This document shows, one piece after another, positions 1-7,409 of a DNA stretch of 21,649 nt. The stretch lies in the NCBI GenBank assembly GCA_041662005.1, contig JBAZTJ010000031.1, positions 1 to 21,649 on the forward strand. The letters run 5' to 3'. The translations under genes were made by a program, and so were the position numbers. The notes under the pieces are model-generated. The model did not search any database. It had not been told where the DNA came from and saw nothing but the letters and a program-made list of their open reading frames with translations. Positions within the stretch are counted from its first letter, which is position 1; each line of letters begins with the position of its first letter. This DNA comes from DATHXC01 sp041662005. Its GTDB lineage: Bacteria > Pseudomonadota > Gammaproteobacteria > Burkholderiales > Methylophilaceae.

Positions 1-13
1 ACTGACCAATTAT

Positions 14-229
14 CTATAGCTCAAAGCTACGCAATATGCTGGTATTCGGCTCACGCTCTAGCAAAAATTCAAACGATTTTTCCAGCAGTGATTCGACACT
101 TACTGTATCTGTTGTGAGCTTTTTCGCGTAGTCGGGGCTGACCGTCACTATATGCGTGGTAGGCGTTCTGCCGCCAATGCTGACTCTAAACGTGGTGGCA
201 TCGATAGGCGCTATTTGAATGCTATTCAT
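14..229 (-). CDS. Small conserved hypothetical protein, 71 aa
   Basis: A complete short reading frame with ATG start and TAG stop. An AGGAC ribosome-binding sequence lies 8 bases ahead of the start, on the minus strand near 234-242. The product is soluble-looking, with no signal peptide or membrane segment. The N-terminal half looks beta-rich (IQIAPIDATTFRVSIGG), followed by a short helix and the C-terminal stretch LLEREPNTSILRSFEL, which resembles the conserved end of a widespread small proteobacterial protein of unknown role. No function is assigned. It is transcribed away from its right neighbour. Its terminator, if any, lies outside the window. Confidence 0.7.
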   Translation of the reverse strand: MNSIQIAPIDATTFRVSIGGRTPTTHIVTVSPDYAKKLTTDTVSVESLLEKSFEFLLEREPNTSILRSFEL

Positions 230-436
230 GCGTTTGTCCTGATGTTGAAAGCGACTATCAAGATATATTAGCGTAAGCGGTCAATATCAAGAGTTTAATT
301 TTGTGAGCGACGGATTTTTACTTGAGGTTACGTTTAAAGATACATCTATGTCAGATAGAGATTGAGCAGTTGGTCTACTGACATAGCAATGGTCAGCATG
401 TCATGCACCTTTAAAAAATCTACAGGAGAAATTCTA

Positions 437-772
437 ATGAACAAGTTTTTTGCAATGATCATGAGTATCGCAATCTCTGCCGCCTTCGTAGCGCCATCCA
501 TGGCTGGGACTAAAGACCCTCGCGTCAATCATCGTCAACACAGACAGGATGCACGTATTGCGCAAGGTATCAAATCAGGAGAGCTGACCAGGGCTGAAAG
601 AAAGGATCTGATGGGTGATCAAAGAGATATCCGCCGTGAGGAACGTCAGTTCAAATCCGATGGGACATTTACCAAAGACGAACGTCAGGAACTACATCAG
701 GATCAGGCGGCTGCTAACAAGGAAATCTACCAGGAAAAGCATGATGAGCAGGCTAGGCCAAAAGCTGAGTAA
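437..772 (+). CDS. Small secreted protein with a two-unit 28-residue repeat
   Basis: Encodes 111 residues. The start at 437 is preferred over an in-frame ATG at 362 because AGGAGA lies just upstream (425-429) and the protein then begins with a good signal peptide (MNKFFAM, hydrophobic core, cleavage near SMA-G at residue 23). The mature part is very charged and helical, rich in R, Q, E, D and K. Two copies of a pattern G-x-(L/F)-T-x-x-E-R-x-x-L-x-x-D-Q occur at residues 48-62 and 76-90, exactly 28 residues apart. It is likely periplasmic. No catalytic motif or cysteine is visible and the function is unknown. A terminator follows directly, so it is probably a single-gene unit. Confidence 0.8.
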   Translation: MNKFFAMIMSIAISAAFVAPSMAGTKDPRVNHRQHRQDARIAQGIKSGELTRAERKDLMGDQRDIRREERQFKSDGTFTKDERQELHQDQAAANKEIYQEKHDEQARPKAE

Positions 773-791
773 CCGTTAGACGATACTACAA

Positions 792-816
792 GGCCAGCCT
801 TATGCTGGTCTTTTTT
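792..816 (+). terminator. Rho-independent terminator after the small secreted protein gene
   Basis: Stem GGCCAGC (792-798) pairs with GCTGGTC (804-810), including one G-T pair, around a 5-base loop, followed by six Ts (811-816). It sits 20 bases after the stop codon of the 437-772 gene. Confidence 0.8.
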
Positions 817-1204
817 ATGGTAGTGATATTTGACTTTCTCTTTAGCCTCAGTCGCCATGACTAACGCTATCTTCGATAGTGTCAGACTTTGAAGTAATCC
901 CAAAATGGTGTGCAATTTTTGAAACTGGTGTTGATATCAGATACCGATTTTTGCGCACTTATCAAACTAAATCTATATTCTTTCAGAATTGAAGTAATAA
1001 TTAATCCATTGAAGTTAAAAGAGATATTCGTAATTTTTTTTTACGGAAGGTAATAGGCATAATCTGTGCATGGTTATTTACTAAGGCATGACTGATAGTT
1101 GTCAAGGTTAGCTGCATGTCCATATCGTTATCTTGCGGTGAATCTCTACGATTACTCTGAGAGTTTAACTTTAAATCAGATTCAATTATTAAAAGTACGT
1201 AACC
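817..1204. other. Non-coding AT-rich intergenic stretch
   Basis: About 390 bases between the terminator and the first PEP-CTERM gene. No convincing gene was found; the open frames here lack ribosome-binding sites and recognisable products. TTGAAGTAAT occurs at 889-898 and 989-998, and a variant TTGAAGTTA at 1009-1017, which may be binding sites or chance in AT-rich DNA. No Fur box and no correctly spaced sigma-54 -24/-12 pair was seen. The promoter of the 1205 gene must lie here but could not be fixed. Confidence 0.6.
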
Positions 1205-2332
1205 ATGAAAAAACTCACTCTTTCTATACTCGCTATTGCGATTCCCATGACAATTTACCCAAATATGAGCTCGGCAGCGGTCATTGGTTTTTTGGGAAAT
1301 TTTGATGTTATCAATGATACTGGCAGCACGGCCCATGGATTTGAGATCGATCTCGAGGGCCTATATGCAAGTGATATTACAGATACCTTTGGTGGCGCTG
1401 GCAGAGGATTTCCTAGCGGCCGTGGATTTGATCCATTAACTAGCGTGGAGCGTTATGGCGCCCCTTCAATTGCTGAATACAATAATGGATCAAGCTTCGG
1501 CACAAAAGTGACCTATCTTGGACTCTATGACAGTGCTAATAGTAGTTGGGATTTTGGAACGCCATCAGGAACGCAAATCACACCTGGCGACAACTGTTGG
1601 TCTGGTGGTGGCATAGGATACAGTGCATCAACTGCTTGTGATCATTTTGGTGTAGGCACCACAAAAAATGCAACCAAGACGACTTATAACTGGCTGCTTG
1701 AAACCGCGACACCTGGCCAGCTGACTAACGGTACTGTAAGTTTGCCAGCCCCGGCATGGACAGTAACGCCCGCTCCTGTAGTGGCAGGCCAACCTCCAGC
1801 TCCACCAGTAGTCGTTGCACAAATACAAGCTCCAGCTCCTGAGGTTGAAGCTCAGTTTGGGGAGGCGATCTGGGTGAAAGTTTACACTACAGAACTTGAG
1901 CATGAGGTTGGATTAGAGGCGCTGATTGGCGGTAATCAAGTAATTAACCAGGCAGAACAAAATGTTGAGACCGAGTGGCAATTGCTACAGGTTGATCCGG
2001 GCAACCCGCTCAGTGGACAACTTGAAAGTGGCTACGGTGCACCTGTAGGGCCAAATGCTGCCTCTATTATTCGCAGATATGAATTTTATAAATTCAGCGG
2101 CAATTACAACCCTGAGGATCACCAGGCAATGTTTGATGCTGGGTTCGGAGACTCTCACCCAGGACCTAATGATGTCGGAACTTACCTTGGTGCCCAAAAT
2201 GCCGGGATCAATCTTAATGGACAACTTGTCGCTGCTGTACCAGAGCCGGAAACTTACGCTTTAATGCTGGCAGGACTCGGGCTGATTGGATTTTTCGCGC
2301 GGCGCATTAAAGCATCTGTGGTGAACTCCTAA
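1205..2332 (+). CDS. PEP-CTERM sorting domain protein, 375 aa
   Basis: A secreted surface-destined protein. The N-terminus is a signal peptide (MKKLTLSILA..., cleavage near SSA-A at residue 24). The C-terminus carries a complete PEP-CTERM signal: VPEP at 345-348, a hydrophobic segment to about 365, then RR and a short basic tail. In this family the tail is recognised and cut by a membrane exosortase; no exosortase lies in this window. The body is rich in G, S and N, with a two-Cys stretch near residues 135-150 and a proline/alanine/valine-rich linker around 180-215. No enzyme motif is visible, so it is probably structural or matrix-associated. The ATG has only a weak upstream ribosome-binding sequence. 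It lies in tandem with another PEP-CTERM gene across an assembly gap. Confidence 0.85.
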   Translation: MKKLTLSILAIAIPMTIYPNMSSAAVIGFLGNFDVINDTGSTAHGFEIDLEGLYASDITDTFGGAGRGFPSGRGFDPLTSVERYGAPSIAEYNNGSSFGTKVTYLGLYDSANSSWDFGTPSGTQITPGDNCWSGGGIGYSASTACDHFGVGTTKNATKTTYNWLLETATPGQLTNGTVSLPAPAWTVTPAPVVAGQPPAPPVVVAQIQAPAPEVEAQFGEAIWVKVYTTELEHEVGLEALIGGNQVINQAEQNVETEWQLLQVDPGNPLSGQLESGYGAPVGPNAASIIRRYEFYKFSGNYNPEDHQAMFDAGFGDSHPGPNDVGTYLGAQNAGINLNGQLVAAVPEPETYALMLAGLGLIGFFARRIKASVVNS

Positions 2333-2406
2333 TTTAAGTTGACCTAAGACCAAGAAAGTCAATACTAGACATACTCACTGCGTTACACCAAATAGCACTT
2401 AAATTT

Positions 2407-2416
2407 NNNNNNNNNN
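2407..2416. other. Assembly gap (10 N) between two PEP-CTERM genes
   Basis: Ten undetermined bases in the short intergenic stretch 2333-2429. True length is unknown. The start region of the next gene follows 13 bases later, so part of its promoter may be missing. Confidence 0.95.
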
Positions 2417-2429
2417 TTAAGGGAATAGT

Positions 2430-3146
2430 TTGAATACACATCTCAAATCGCTTGCACTTTGCACTATGCTTTTTTCAGGCATCACGCAGGCAGCAACCAC
2501 TACCTTTTTCAATGGCTCACAATCTTACTCACTGGATCGGTCGGGACAGACTTTTGATACGATTACCAGCGAGGGCTATCTATTTACCTACACGCAGGAC
2601 AAGTTGTTTACCGGTGGTTATGGCATGACAACGCCGATAGGCCGTAGCCAATATGTGACTTGGCCCAATGGACTGCATGCGCAAGGGTTGACCATTGCAC
2701 CTTACGGAAAAGCTGCGGTGACTATCCAGCGAGTGGATGGAAATGTGTTTGATATCACAGCGTTCAGCGCAAAAGTGATCGGTAATACAGCGCCAGGCGG
2801 CGCAGACTTCGAGGTGGTAGCTAAGCTTCGTGGTGAAGACCTCTACAATGATCCTGTTGCTTTCTTTGCATCGGGATACTCTGGTACCACATTCAATTAT
2901 AGCCGCTCACCAAATCCCGGACCGTTGAATCCATTTGGTCAAACCACGCTGCGATTAACCGGGGCCGATAGTTACACAATCGGTTTATATACCGATTTTG
3001 CTTTAGTTGGTTTAACCGTGGTAGATGCCAGTATTGCGCCACAACCTTCAGCGGTGCCTGAACCTTCATCTTATGCGTTTCTGCTAGCTGGTTTGGGGCT
3101 TATAGGTGCTTTAGTGCGCCGTAAGCAGGCTAACAGCTGGCATTGA
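2430..3146 (+). CDS. PEP-CTERM sorting domain protein, 238 aa (TTG start)
   Basis: Start is a TTG with AAGGGA 5 bases ahead (2419-2424). No ATG in frame would preserve the signal peptide (MNTHLKSLALCTMLF..., cleavage near TQA-A at residue 21). The body is beta-rich, similar in style to single-domain PEP-CTERM proteins with a jelly-roll-like fold, but no named domain could be assigned. The C-terminal sorting signal is complete: VPEP at 209-212, a hydrophobic segment containing LLAGLGLIGAL, then RR at 230-231. It is expected to be exported by Sec and processed by an exosortase encoded elsewhere. It is convergent with the DUF1501 gene, with only 33 bases between and no obvious terminator hairpin. 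Confidence 0.82.
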   Translation: MNTHLKSLALCTMLFSGITQAATTTFFNGSQSYSLDRSGQTFDTITSEGYLFTYTQDKLFTGGYGMTTPIGRSQYVTWPNGLHAQGLTIAPYGKAAVTIQRVDGNVFDITAFSAKVIGNTAPGGADFEVVAKLRGEDLYNDPVAFFASGYSGTTFNYSRSPNPGPLNPFGQTTLRLTGADSYTIGLYTDFALVGLTVVDASIAPQPSAVPEPSSYAFLLAGLGLIGALVRRKQANSWH

Positions 3147-3179
3147 TACAGGTGAGTGTTGCTCTGCTGGATCATGCAA

Positions 3180-4352
3180 TCAACTACGAAGCAGGCCTGT
3201 TGTGAGTTTACTGAGCTTGCTGTCTGGGAACAGCGTCGCGGCCAGCTTTTCTGGATCGACACCGAAGCCCTGTGCAATGATCGATGAAATGAGCGTATCC
3301 AGATGGGTGGTAGGTTTTAAATCGCGACCTTCATACAGTGCGCTGTTGCCCAGCCCAGGCCAATCTGCGATCACACGTCCGCCATTCACGTCACCACCCA
3401 AGATCATGGTTGCAGAAGCCGTGCCATGATCCGTGCCCCCAGTGCCATTGGCAGCGGCGGTGCGCCCAAATTCGGTGGCGACCACGATGGTGGTTTTTTG
3501 CCAAGTCTGGCCCAAGCCCTCGCGTAGGGACGCGACCAAGGTATCCAGGGCCTTGAGTTGCCTGGCGAGCCGTCCTTCCTGCCCGGTATGCGTATCCCAG
3601 CCCCCGGTTTCTATCATGGCGATACGCGGTCCATCTGCACGGGCAAGAAATGAGGCGGCGAGTTTGTCGAAACTGGCGGGGTCCTGCTTTGAACCTGGCT
3701 CATCTGCCATACTCCTGGCATCCATGGCTGCCATCCACAGGGCATGCAGTTGTGCATCATTCGAATAAAGCTGCGACACACGCATAAGCAGGTCGTCCGA
3801 TGCCTGTGGCAGTGCAGATGGTGCGTAGGATGTGACTTCGACTTTGCCGCGCAAGGCCATCGGTACTGTAGAGGCGAAGGCAATAGCTTCGCTTTGCGAT
3901 TTCGGCAGTAGTGTCAGCAAGCGGTTCAGCCAGCCATCCTTCATCTGGTAGGGCGCTGTGCCGCCGGTTTCCAGCACATTCTGGCCATCAAAATGCGAGC
4001 GATCGCGATATGGCGAAGCCACGGCATGTACGAACAAGGCCTGGCCTGAAGCATATAATTTTGCCGTCTCGACCAAGGATGGATGCAAGGCAAATAAGCT
4101 ATCCAGCCTGGTGGCTTTTGATACGTCGATTGCCAGGGCGCCACGTAGTTTTGCATACGCCGGGTCCGCGTAGGGGATGACGGTATTCAGGCCGTCTGCC
4201 GCACCGCGCTGGATAATGAAGATGAAACGCCTGTCAGTCTCAGCACTGGCGAAGGTGATGTAAGGGGATGCCAGCAAGACCCCTGTGCCTACTGTAAGCA
4301 GGCGGAGAAAATCACGACGATTCATTTGCGTATCCATAGTCGGTGAGCGCAT
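3180..4352 (-). CDS. DUF1501 family secreted protein with twin-arginine signal
   Basis: Encodes 390 residues, usual family length. The N-terminus carries a Tat-type motif NRRDFL at 11-16 followed by a hydrophobic stretch and FASA, so export in folded form by the Tat system is likely. Family-typical blocks are visible: RGAADGLNTVIPY (49-61), ETGGWDTH in the middle and TEFGRTAAANGTGGTDHG further on, with Asp/His residues that look like metal ligands. DUF1501 proteins are placed in the alkaline phosphatase/sulfatase-like group, but their reaction is not established. The start is well supported: GAGGAGG lies 6 bases upstream and overlaps the end of the DUF1800 gene, whose stop is only 2 bases before this ATG. 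It is the last gene of the ECF-sigma operon. Confidence 0.9.
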   Translation of the reverse strand: MRSPTMDTQMNRRDFLRLLTVGTGVLLASPYITFASAETDRRFIFIIQRGAADGLNTVIPYADPAYAKLRGALAIDVSKATRLDSLFALHPSLVETAKLYASGQALFVHAVASPYRDRSHFDGQNVLETGGTAPYQMKDGWLNRLLTLLPKSQSEAIAFASTVPMALRGKVEVTSYAPSALPQASDDLLMRVSQLYSNDAQLHALWMAAMDARSMADEPGSKQDPASFDKLAASFLARADGPRIAMIETGGWDTHTGQEGRLARQLKALDTLVASLREGLGQTWQKTTIVVATEFGRTAAANGTGGTDHGTASATMILGGDVNGGRVIADWPGLGNSALYEGRDLKPTTHLDTLISSIIAQGFGVDPEKLAATLFPDSKLSKLTTGLLRS

Positions 4353-4354
4353 GG

Positions 4355-5758
4355 TTACCTCCTCAAGAACTCCGGTGAAACCAGCAGCAGTGCTAGGCCG
4401 GTAGAGGCGCTTTCTGACCTGGCAATGGCAGTTTGTGTCTGCGTGCTGATGGCGCCTATCAGCAATTTTTCGCCCAGCTTTCTTGCATCCAGCTTATCGC
4501 CCAATGGAGCTGCCAGTCGTTGTGCCAGCTCAACCCGGCGCATCAGCGCATTAGGGGCGGCCCAGGTGCCGGCAATATCGTCATATCCTGCGGGCGAGCC
4601 TGGCCGCCACACGGGCTGGCCTAACTGGTTGAGAATAGGGGCAATGTTGATGCCATCAAGGTTTTGCCGACCTAAGCCGCGTAAGGATGAAATTACCCAT
4701 TCCCACGGCGTTTTGAATTTGGCCGGGGTTGGCGCCCATGTTTCTGGTGCTTCAACTAAGGTGCGGTACAGGCTGGTGAGGTTGCCGCCATCTTGTAGAA
4801 AGACCTTACTTAGGCGATCTATCAGGCTGGCAGGCGGCGTATCGCTGACAAAATGACGGGCCAGTTTGGTGGCAATGTGTGTTGCGGTGGCAGGCGATGC
4901 AGCTAAGTCTGCCAGCACGGCTGTTGCCTGTGCCTTGCCGGTTTGATTGTAACGCTTACCCATGATGGTTCGATTTCCCGGTTCATGCAGTTGGGGGCGA
5001 AACATGAAGCCGTTCGTATCAACATCATTATTTCGCTCCTTTCCGTTGCCGATACCCGCAATGCTCCACCCGGTCATGGCGCGTGCAAATTCGGTGACAT
5101 CGGCTTGGGTATAGCCGCTGCGCACGCCTAGGGTGTGTAGCTCCATGATTTCACGCGCAAGGTTTTCATTCAGTCCGCGTTTTTTGTCAGGCTGGCGTTC
5201 TGCAGCGCGGCGAGCTGCCATACTTTGCGGGCCGATTGATCTGGCCTGATCCAGATACAGTAACATGGCAGGGTGCTGCTCAACGGCAAATAGCATGTCC
5301 TTGAAATTACCCAGCACATACGGGCGGATAGCCTCAAGTTCAAATGCACCGGCAAAGTCTGCGACAGCAGGTTTTTCGATGGAGATGGCAAAATGATTGG
5401 CCCAGAAGTGCACCAGGCGCTCAATAAATGGTGATGGGGTGGTTAATGCTGCCTCGGCGCGTGCTCTTACTGCCGCCAGGTAATCATCCCGCACCTCGCG
5501 TTTGAACATGCGTTTGGCTGATTTCTTTTCTTCTTCATCGGCCTTGCGCATTTCCATTTGTTTTTTTACATAGTCTGCTAGCAGTACCGAGGTTTTAGTC
5601 TGGTTTGCCCAAGCAGCAGGAGCGGGCTGATACAGACTGAATTGCGCCAGCAGCCACTTTTTTGGGTCGGCAGGCGCGGCTTCATCGGGGCGCGAGCCAA
5701 GCCCAAAGCGGTTGGTGGCGATGGCTGCAGGACTCATGTCAAAGACGGAGGTCAACAT
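4355..5758 (-). CDS. DUF1800 family protein, partner of DUF1501
   Basis: Encodes 467 residues from the ATG at 5758; an in-frame TTG at 5767 would add three residues and cannot be excluded. No Shine-Dalgarno is strong for either. Recognised by NRFGLGSRP near the N-terminus, HFWANHFAI around residue 110-120, NLAREIMELHTLG near 200, the Tx2DV...AMTGWS block that follows, and HEPGNRTIMGKRY. No clear signal peptide is seen. DUF1800 and DUF1501 genes are commonly adjacent across bacteria, suggesting one complex or process, but the biochemical role is unknown. It lies 22 bases after the Metal_resist-like gene and 2 bases before the DUF1501 gene, consistent with one transcript driven from the sigma gene. 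Confidence 0.88.
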   Translation of the reverse strand: MLTSVFDMSPAAIATNRFGLGSRPDEAAPADPKKWLLAQFSLYQPAPAAWANQTKTSVLLADYVKKQMEMRKADEEEKKSAKRMFKREVRDDYLAAVRARAEAALTTPSPFIERLVHFWANHFAISIEKPAVADFAGAFELEAIRPYVLGNFKDMLFAVEQHPAMLLYLDQARSIGPQSMAARRAAERQPDKKRGLNENLAREIMELHTLGVRSGYTQADVTEFARAMTGWSIAGIGNGKERNNDVDTNGFMFRPQLHEPGNRTIMGKRYNQTGKAQATAVLADLAASPATATHIATKLARHFVSDTPPASLIDRLSKVFLQDGGNLTSLYRTLVEAPETWAPTPAKFKTPWEWVISSLRGLGRQNLDGINIAPILNQLGQPVWRPGSPAGYDDIAGTWAAPNALMRRVELAQRLAAPLGDKLDARKLGEKLLIGAISTQTQTAIARSESASTGLALLLVSPEFLRR

Positions 5759-5780
5759 ATTTTCCAATCAAGTCACTGCA

Positions 5781-6257
5781 TCATTTAACCAGGTTGGCCT
5801 GTTCACGCAGTGGCCCTCTGCGCGCCAAGCCTTCTGCCAGCTTTTCCCGCTCCTCCTGCGAGAGTGTTGCAGCAAAATTGACCAGGGTCTCTTCAATGCG
5901 CATACGTAGCGCTATGTCTGCCTCGCGCGTGCGAGCAATGGCAGCAACCACTGCCGGGCGATCAAAGGTGGGGGCGGCGACCAGTTGCCTGACTTCAATG
6001 CGGGCTTGTTTAGACGCAGCTATTAAAGGCCTTGCTTCGCGCCGAGCTTCGCGCAAAGTTTTATGAAATTCTTTTTGACGTTCTATGGAGAGATCCTCTG
6101 CCGCAAAACGCAGACCACGCTGTCCGGCCTTAGCGGACAAAGGGGCTGAATCTGACCAGAACATGCGATATGCACCACCGGCAACCCCACCGATTAAAAA
6201 TACATTGAGTACCAGTGAAACAATCAATATCCATTTGAGTTTGTGTTCAGTCATCAT
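5781..6257 (-). CDS. Membrane-anchored periplasmic Metal_resist/CnrX-like protein
   Basis: Encodes 158 residues. The ATG at 6257 is chosen because it overlaps the preceding stop as ATGA (6254-6257). The protein has a short cytoplasmic tail, one TM segment (about 9-30, LKWILIVSLVLNVFLIGGVA), then a periplasmic, charged, helical domain with a hairpin pattern (LSIERQKEFHKTLREARREA ... LSQEEREKLAEGL). This matches the Spy/CpxP/CnrX heavy-metal sensor type. Lying behind an ECF sigma gene and its putative anti-sigma gene, it could be the sensor of that system, as CnrX is in CnrYXH. The periplasmic part has one His, two Met and no Cys, so the metal-ligand set of CnrX is not present and the signal may not be a metal. 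Assignment rests on pattern and context. Confidence 0.75.
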   Translation of the reverse strand: MMTEHKLKWILIVSLVLNVFLIGGVAGGAYRMFWSDSAPLSAKAGQRGLRFAAEDLSIERQKEFHKTLREARREARPLIAASKQARIEVRQLVAAPTFDRPAVVAAIARTREADIALRMRIEETLVNFAATLSQEEREKLAEGLARRGPLREQANLVK

Positions 6258-6664
6258 GATATCCAATCGTTACCAAAGTCGACATACATTGCCGTGCCGC
6301 CTACACTTTCCGTACTTTCCGGCAGCATGCCGGACATCCAGATGGAAACACAAAAAGCGCCGGCAACGGCTCCGGCAAAGCCAGCGCCAAGCAGGCCAAT
6401 ACTGGACCATGACCATTCCTGCCAAAAGCCCGTATGTTTCTGCGGAGCACTGGCAATGATGTTTGCGAACAGCTTTTGATCGGCTGCCACGACTATATGG
6501 CTGGCGAGCAGTTCATCCAGCATGGCTGCATCCCTCATCGCTAGCGCTAATTCTGGTGAATTCTGAGTAGCGAATTGTGCTGCTTCACTGCGTTCAGCTT
6601 CAGGCCAGCGACCAAGATCTGCCCCGTAGGCTGCTGTGAGTATGCGAAATCGTTCGGGTGTCAT
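6254..6664 (-). CDS. Putative anti-sigma factor, one TM segment
   Basis: Encodes 136 residues. The start overlaps the stop of the sigma gene by four bases (ATGA, 6661-6664), the usual translational coupling of sigma/anti-sigma pairs. The N-terminal about 60 residues are cytoplasmic and helical, with the motif AYGADLGRWPEAER near 13-26 seen in small proteobacterial anti-sigma-like proteins. A TM segment runs from about 87 to 111 (SIGLLGAGFAGAVAGAFCV), leaving a short periplasmic tail with little predicted structure. No zinc-binding HxxxCxxC motif is visible, so it is not a ZAS-type anti-sigma. It would hold the sigma factor at the membrane until the Metal_resist-like partner relays a signal. 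Function is inferred from context more than from sequence. Confidence 0.7.
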   Translation of the reverse strand: MTPERFRILTAAYGADLGRWPEAERSEAAQFATQNSPELALAMRDAAMLDELLASHIVVAADQKLFANIIASAPQKHTGFWQEWSWSSIGLLGAGFAGAVAGAFCVSIWMSGMLPESTESVGGTAMYVDFGNDWIS

Positions 6665-7221
6665 AGTGCTTCCTTTACAAAACCTGTATCTACAAGTAGC
6701 GCGCGCAAATTGCGTCTGGCCCGCGATAGCAAGCTTTCCAGTGCATCCACGCTAACGCCCATGAGTCCGGCTGCCTCAATATTGGATAGCTCCTGATAAT
6801 ATTGCAGCACCAATGCCTCGCGCTGCCTGGCTGGCAGCGCTGCCAGGGCATATCCTACTTGGTCGCGTTGCTGCACTCCTGCCAATCGTTCATCTGGGCG
6901 CTGACTCGGATCAACCTGCTCAGCAGCTTCACTCTCGCTATGCTCAGGTCTTGTCCTGAGTCTGTCATAGCAAAGGTTGAGAGCCACACGGTGCATCCAG
7001 GTATCAAATTTGGCCGTGCCGGGTTGCCACTGTGCTGCCTGTTTCCAGATACGGACGAAAGTCTCTTGCGCCACATCCTCTGCCTCGGCGCGGTCGTTAA
7101 GCATGCGCATACCCAGTGCCAGTAGTCTGGGCAACTTTCTGGCTACCATCTCCCTGATGGCCGATTGCTCTCCGCGCGCTATGCGGGGTAGCAGGTCGAC
7201 ATCAGGATCATGTTCAATCAT
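6661..7221 (-). CDS. ECF-type RNA polymerase sigma factor
   Basis: Encodes 186 residues, normal ECF size. Region 2 covers about 25-90, with MRMLNDRAEAEDVAQETFVR and the -10 binding helix ending TWMHRVALNLCYDRLR. Region 4 covers about 125-178, with LPARQREALVLQYYQELSN and the helix-turn-helix VDALESLLSRARRNLR. Regions 1 and 3 are absent, as expected for ECF factors. The ATG at 7221 has AGGAAA upstream. It heads a five-gene minus-strand operon, so it probably activates its own promoter and thereby the DUF1800/DUF1501 genes. A directly repeated GCGAC lies 50-64 bases ahead of its start and may be part of that promoter. The exact ECF group is not assigned. Confidence 0.9.
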   Translation of the reverse strand: MIEHDPDVDLLPRIARGEQSAIREMVARKLPRLLALGMRMLNDRAEAEDVAQETFVRIWKQAAQWQPGTAKFDTWMHRVALNLCYDRLRTRPEHSESEAAEQVDPSQRPDERLAGVQQRDQVGYALAALPARQREALVLQYYQELSNIEAAGLMGVSVDALESLLSRARRNLRALLVDTGFVKEAL

Positions 7222-7270
7222 GCATGATTTCCTGTGTTTTCATCTTTAAACGTGAAACAGAAAAAAATCC

Positions 7271-7285
7271 GTCGCTGGGCGTCGC
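7271..7285 (-). promoter_or_regulatory. Directly repeated GCGAC ahead of the ECF sigma gene
   Basis: On the minus strand GCGAC occurs twice with a 10-base period (7285-7281 and 7275-7271), 50 bases before the sigma start codon. One helical turn of spacing and the location fit a promoter or regulator-binding element, possibly the target of the ECF factor itself. This is a candidate only; the same bases also lie upstream of the htpG promoter. Confidence 0.3.
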
Positions 7286-7343
7286 AAATACTGATTTAAG
7301 TATATGGATATTCAGATTGATGGATGTGCTTGACGATATCACC

Positions 7344-7371
7344 CTTGAATTTTTTTTTATCATCCCCATTT
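7344..7371 (+). promoter_or_regulatory. RpoH (sigma-32) heat-shock promoter of htpG
   Basis: CTTGAA (7344-7349) and CCCCATTT (7364-7371) are separated by 14 bases, which matches the sigma-32 consensus (CTTGAA, 11-14 bases, CCCCATnT) very closely. It lies about 40 bases before the htpG start, with a transcript start expected near 7378. This is the classical regulation of htpG. Confidence 0.85.
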
Positions 7372-7409
7372 AACGCACATCGTTAATTCAGTAGATGGGA
7401 GCTTAAACA

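Noticed and set aside
362..436. Upstream start for the small secreted protein
   Set aside because: It would put 25 residues in front of a good signal peptide, while the ATG at 437 has its own AGGAGA.
727..915. Minus-strand open frame of 62 codons over the first terminator
   Set aside because: It spans a clear terminator and the end of a real gene, has no ribosome-binding site and no recognisable product.
889..1017. TTGAAGT repeats (889, 989, 1009) as regulator sites
   Set aside because: Short, in AT-rich DNA and without symmetry; chance cannot be excluded, so only mentioned in the intergenic entry.
1060..1204. Sigma-54 promoter ahead of the PEP-CTERM genes
   Set aside because: Searched by eye for GG-10 bases-GC type -24/-12 elements here and at 19060-19187; near matches have wrong spacing.
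1001..1336. Minus-strand open frame of 111 codons overlapping the start of the first PEP-CTERM gene
   Set aside because: Overlaps a well-supported signal peptide region, has no family-like sequence and is mostly in AT-rich intergenic DNA.
4425..4856. Plus-strand open frame of 143 codons antisense to DUF1800
   Set aside because: Long antisense frame typical of moderate-GC coding DNA; the DUF1800 frame carries the conserved motifs.
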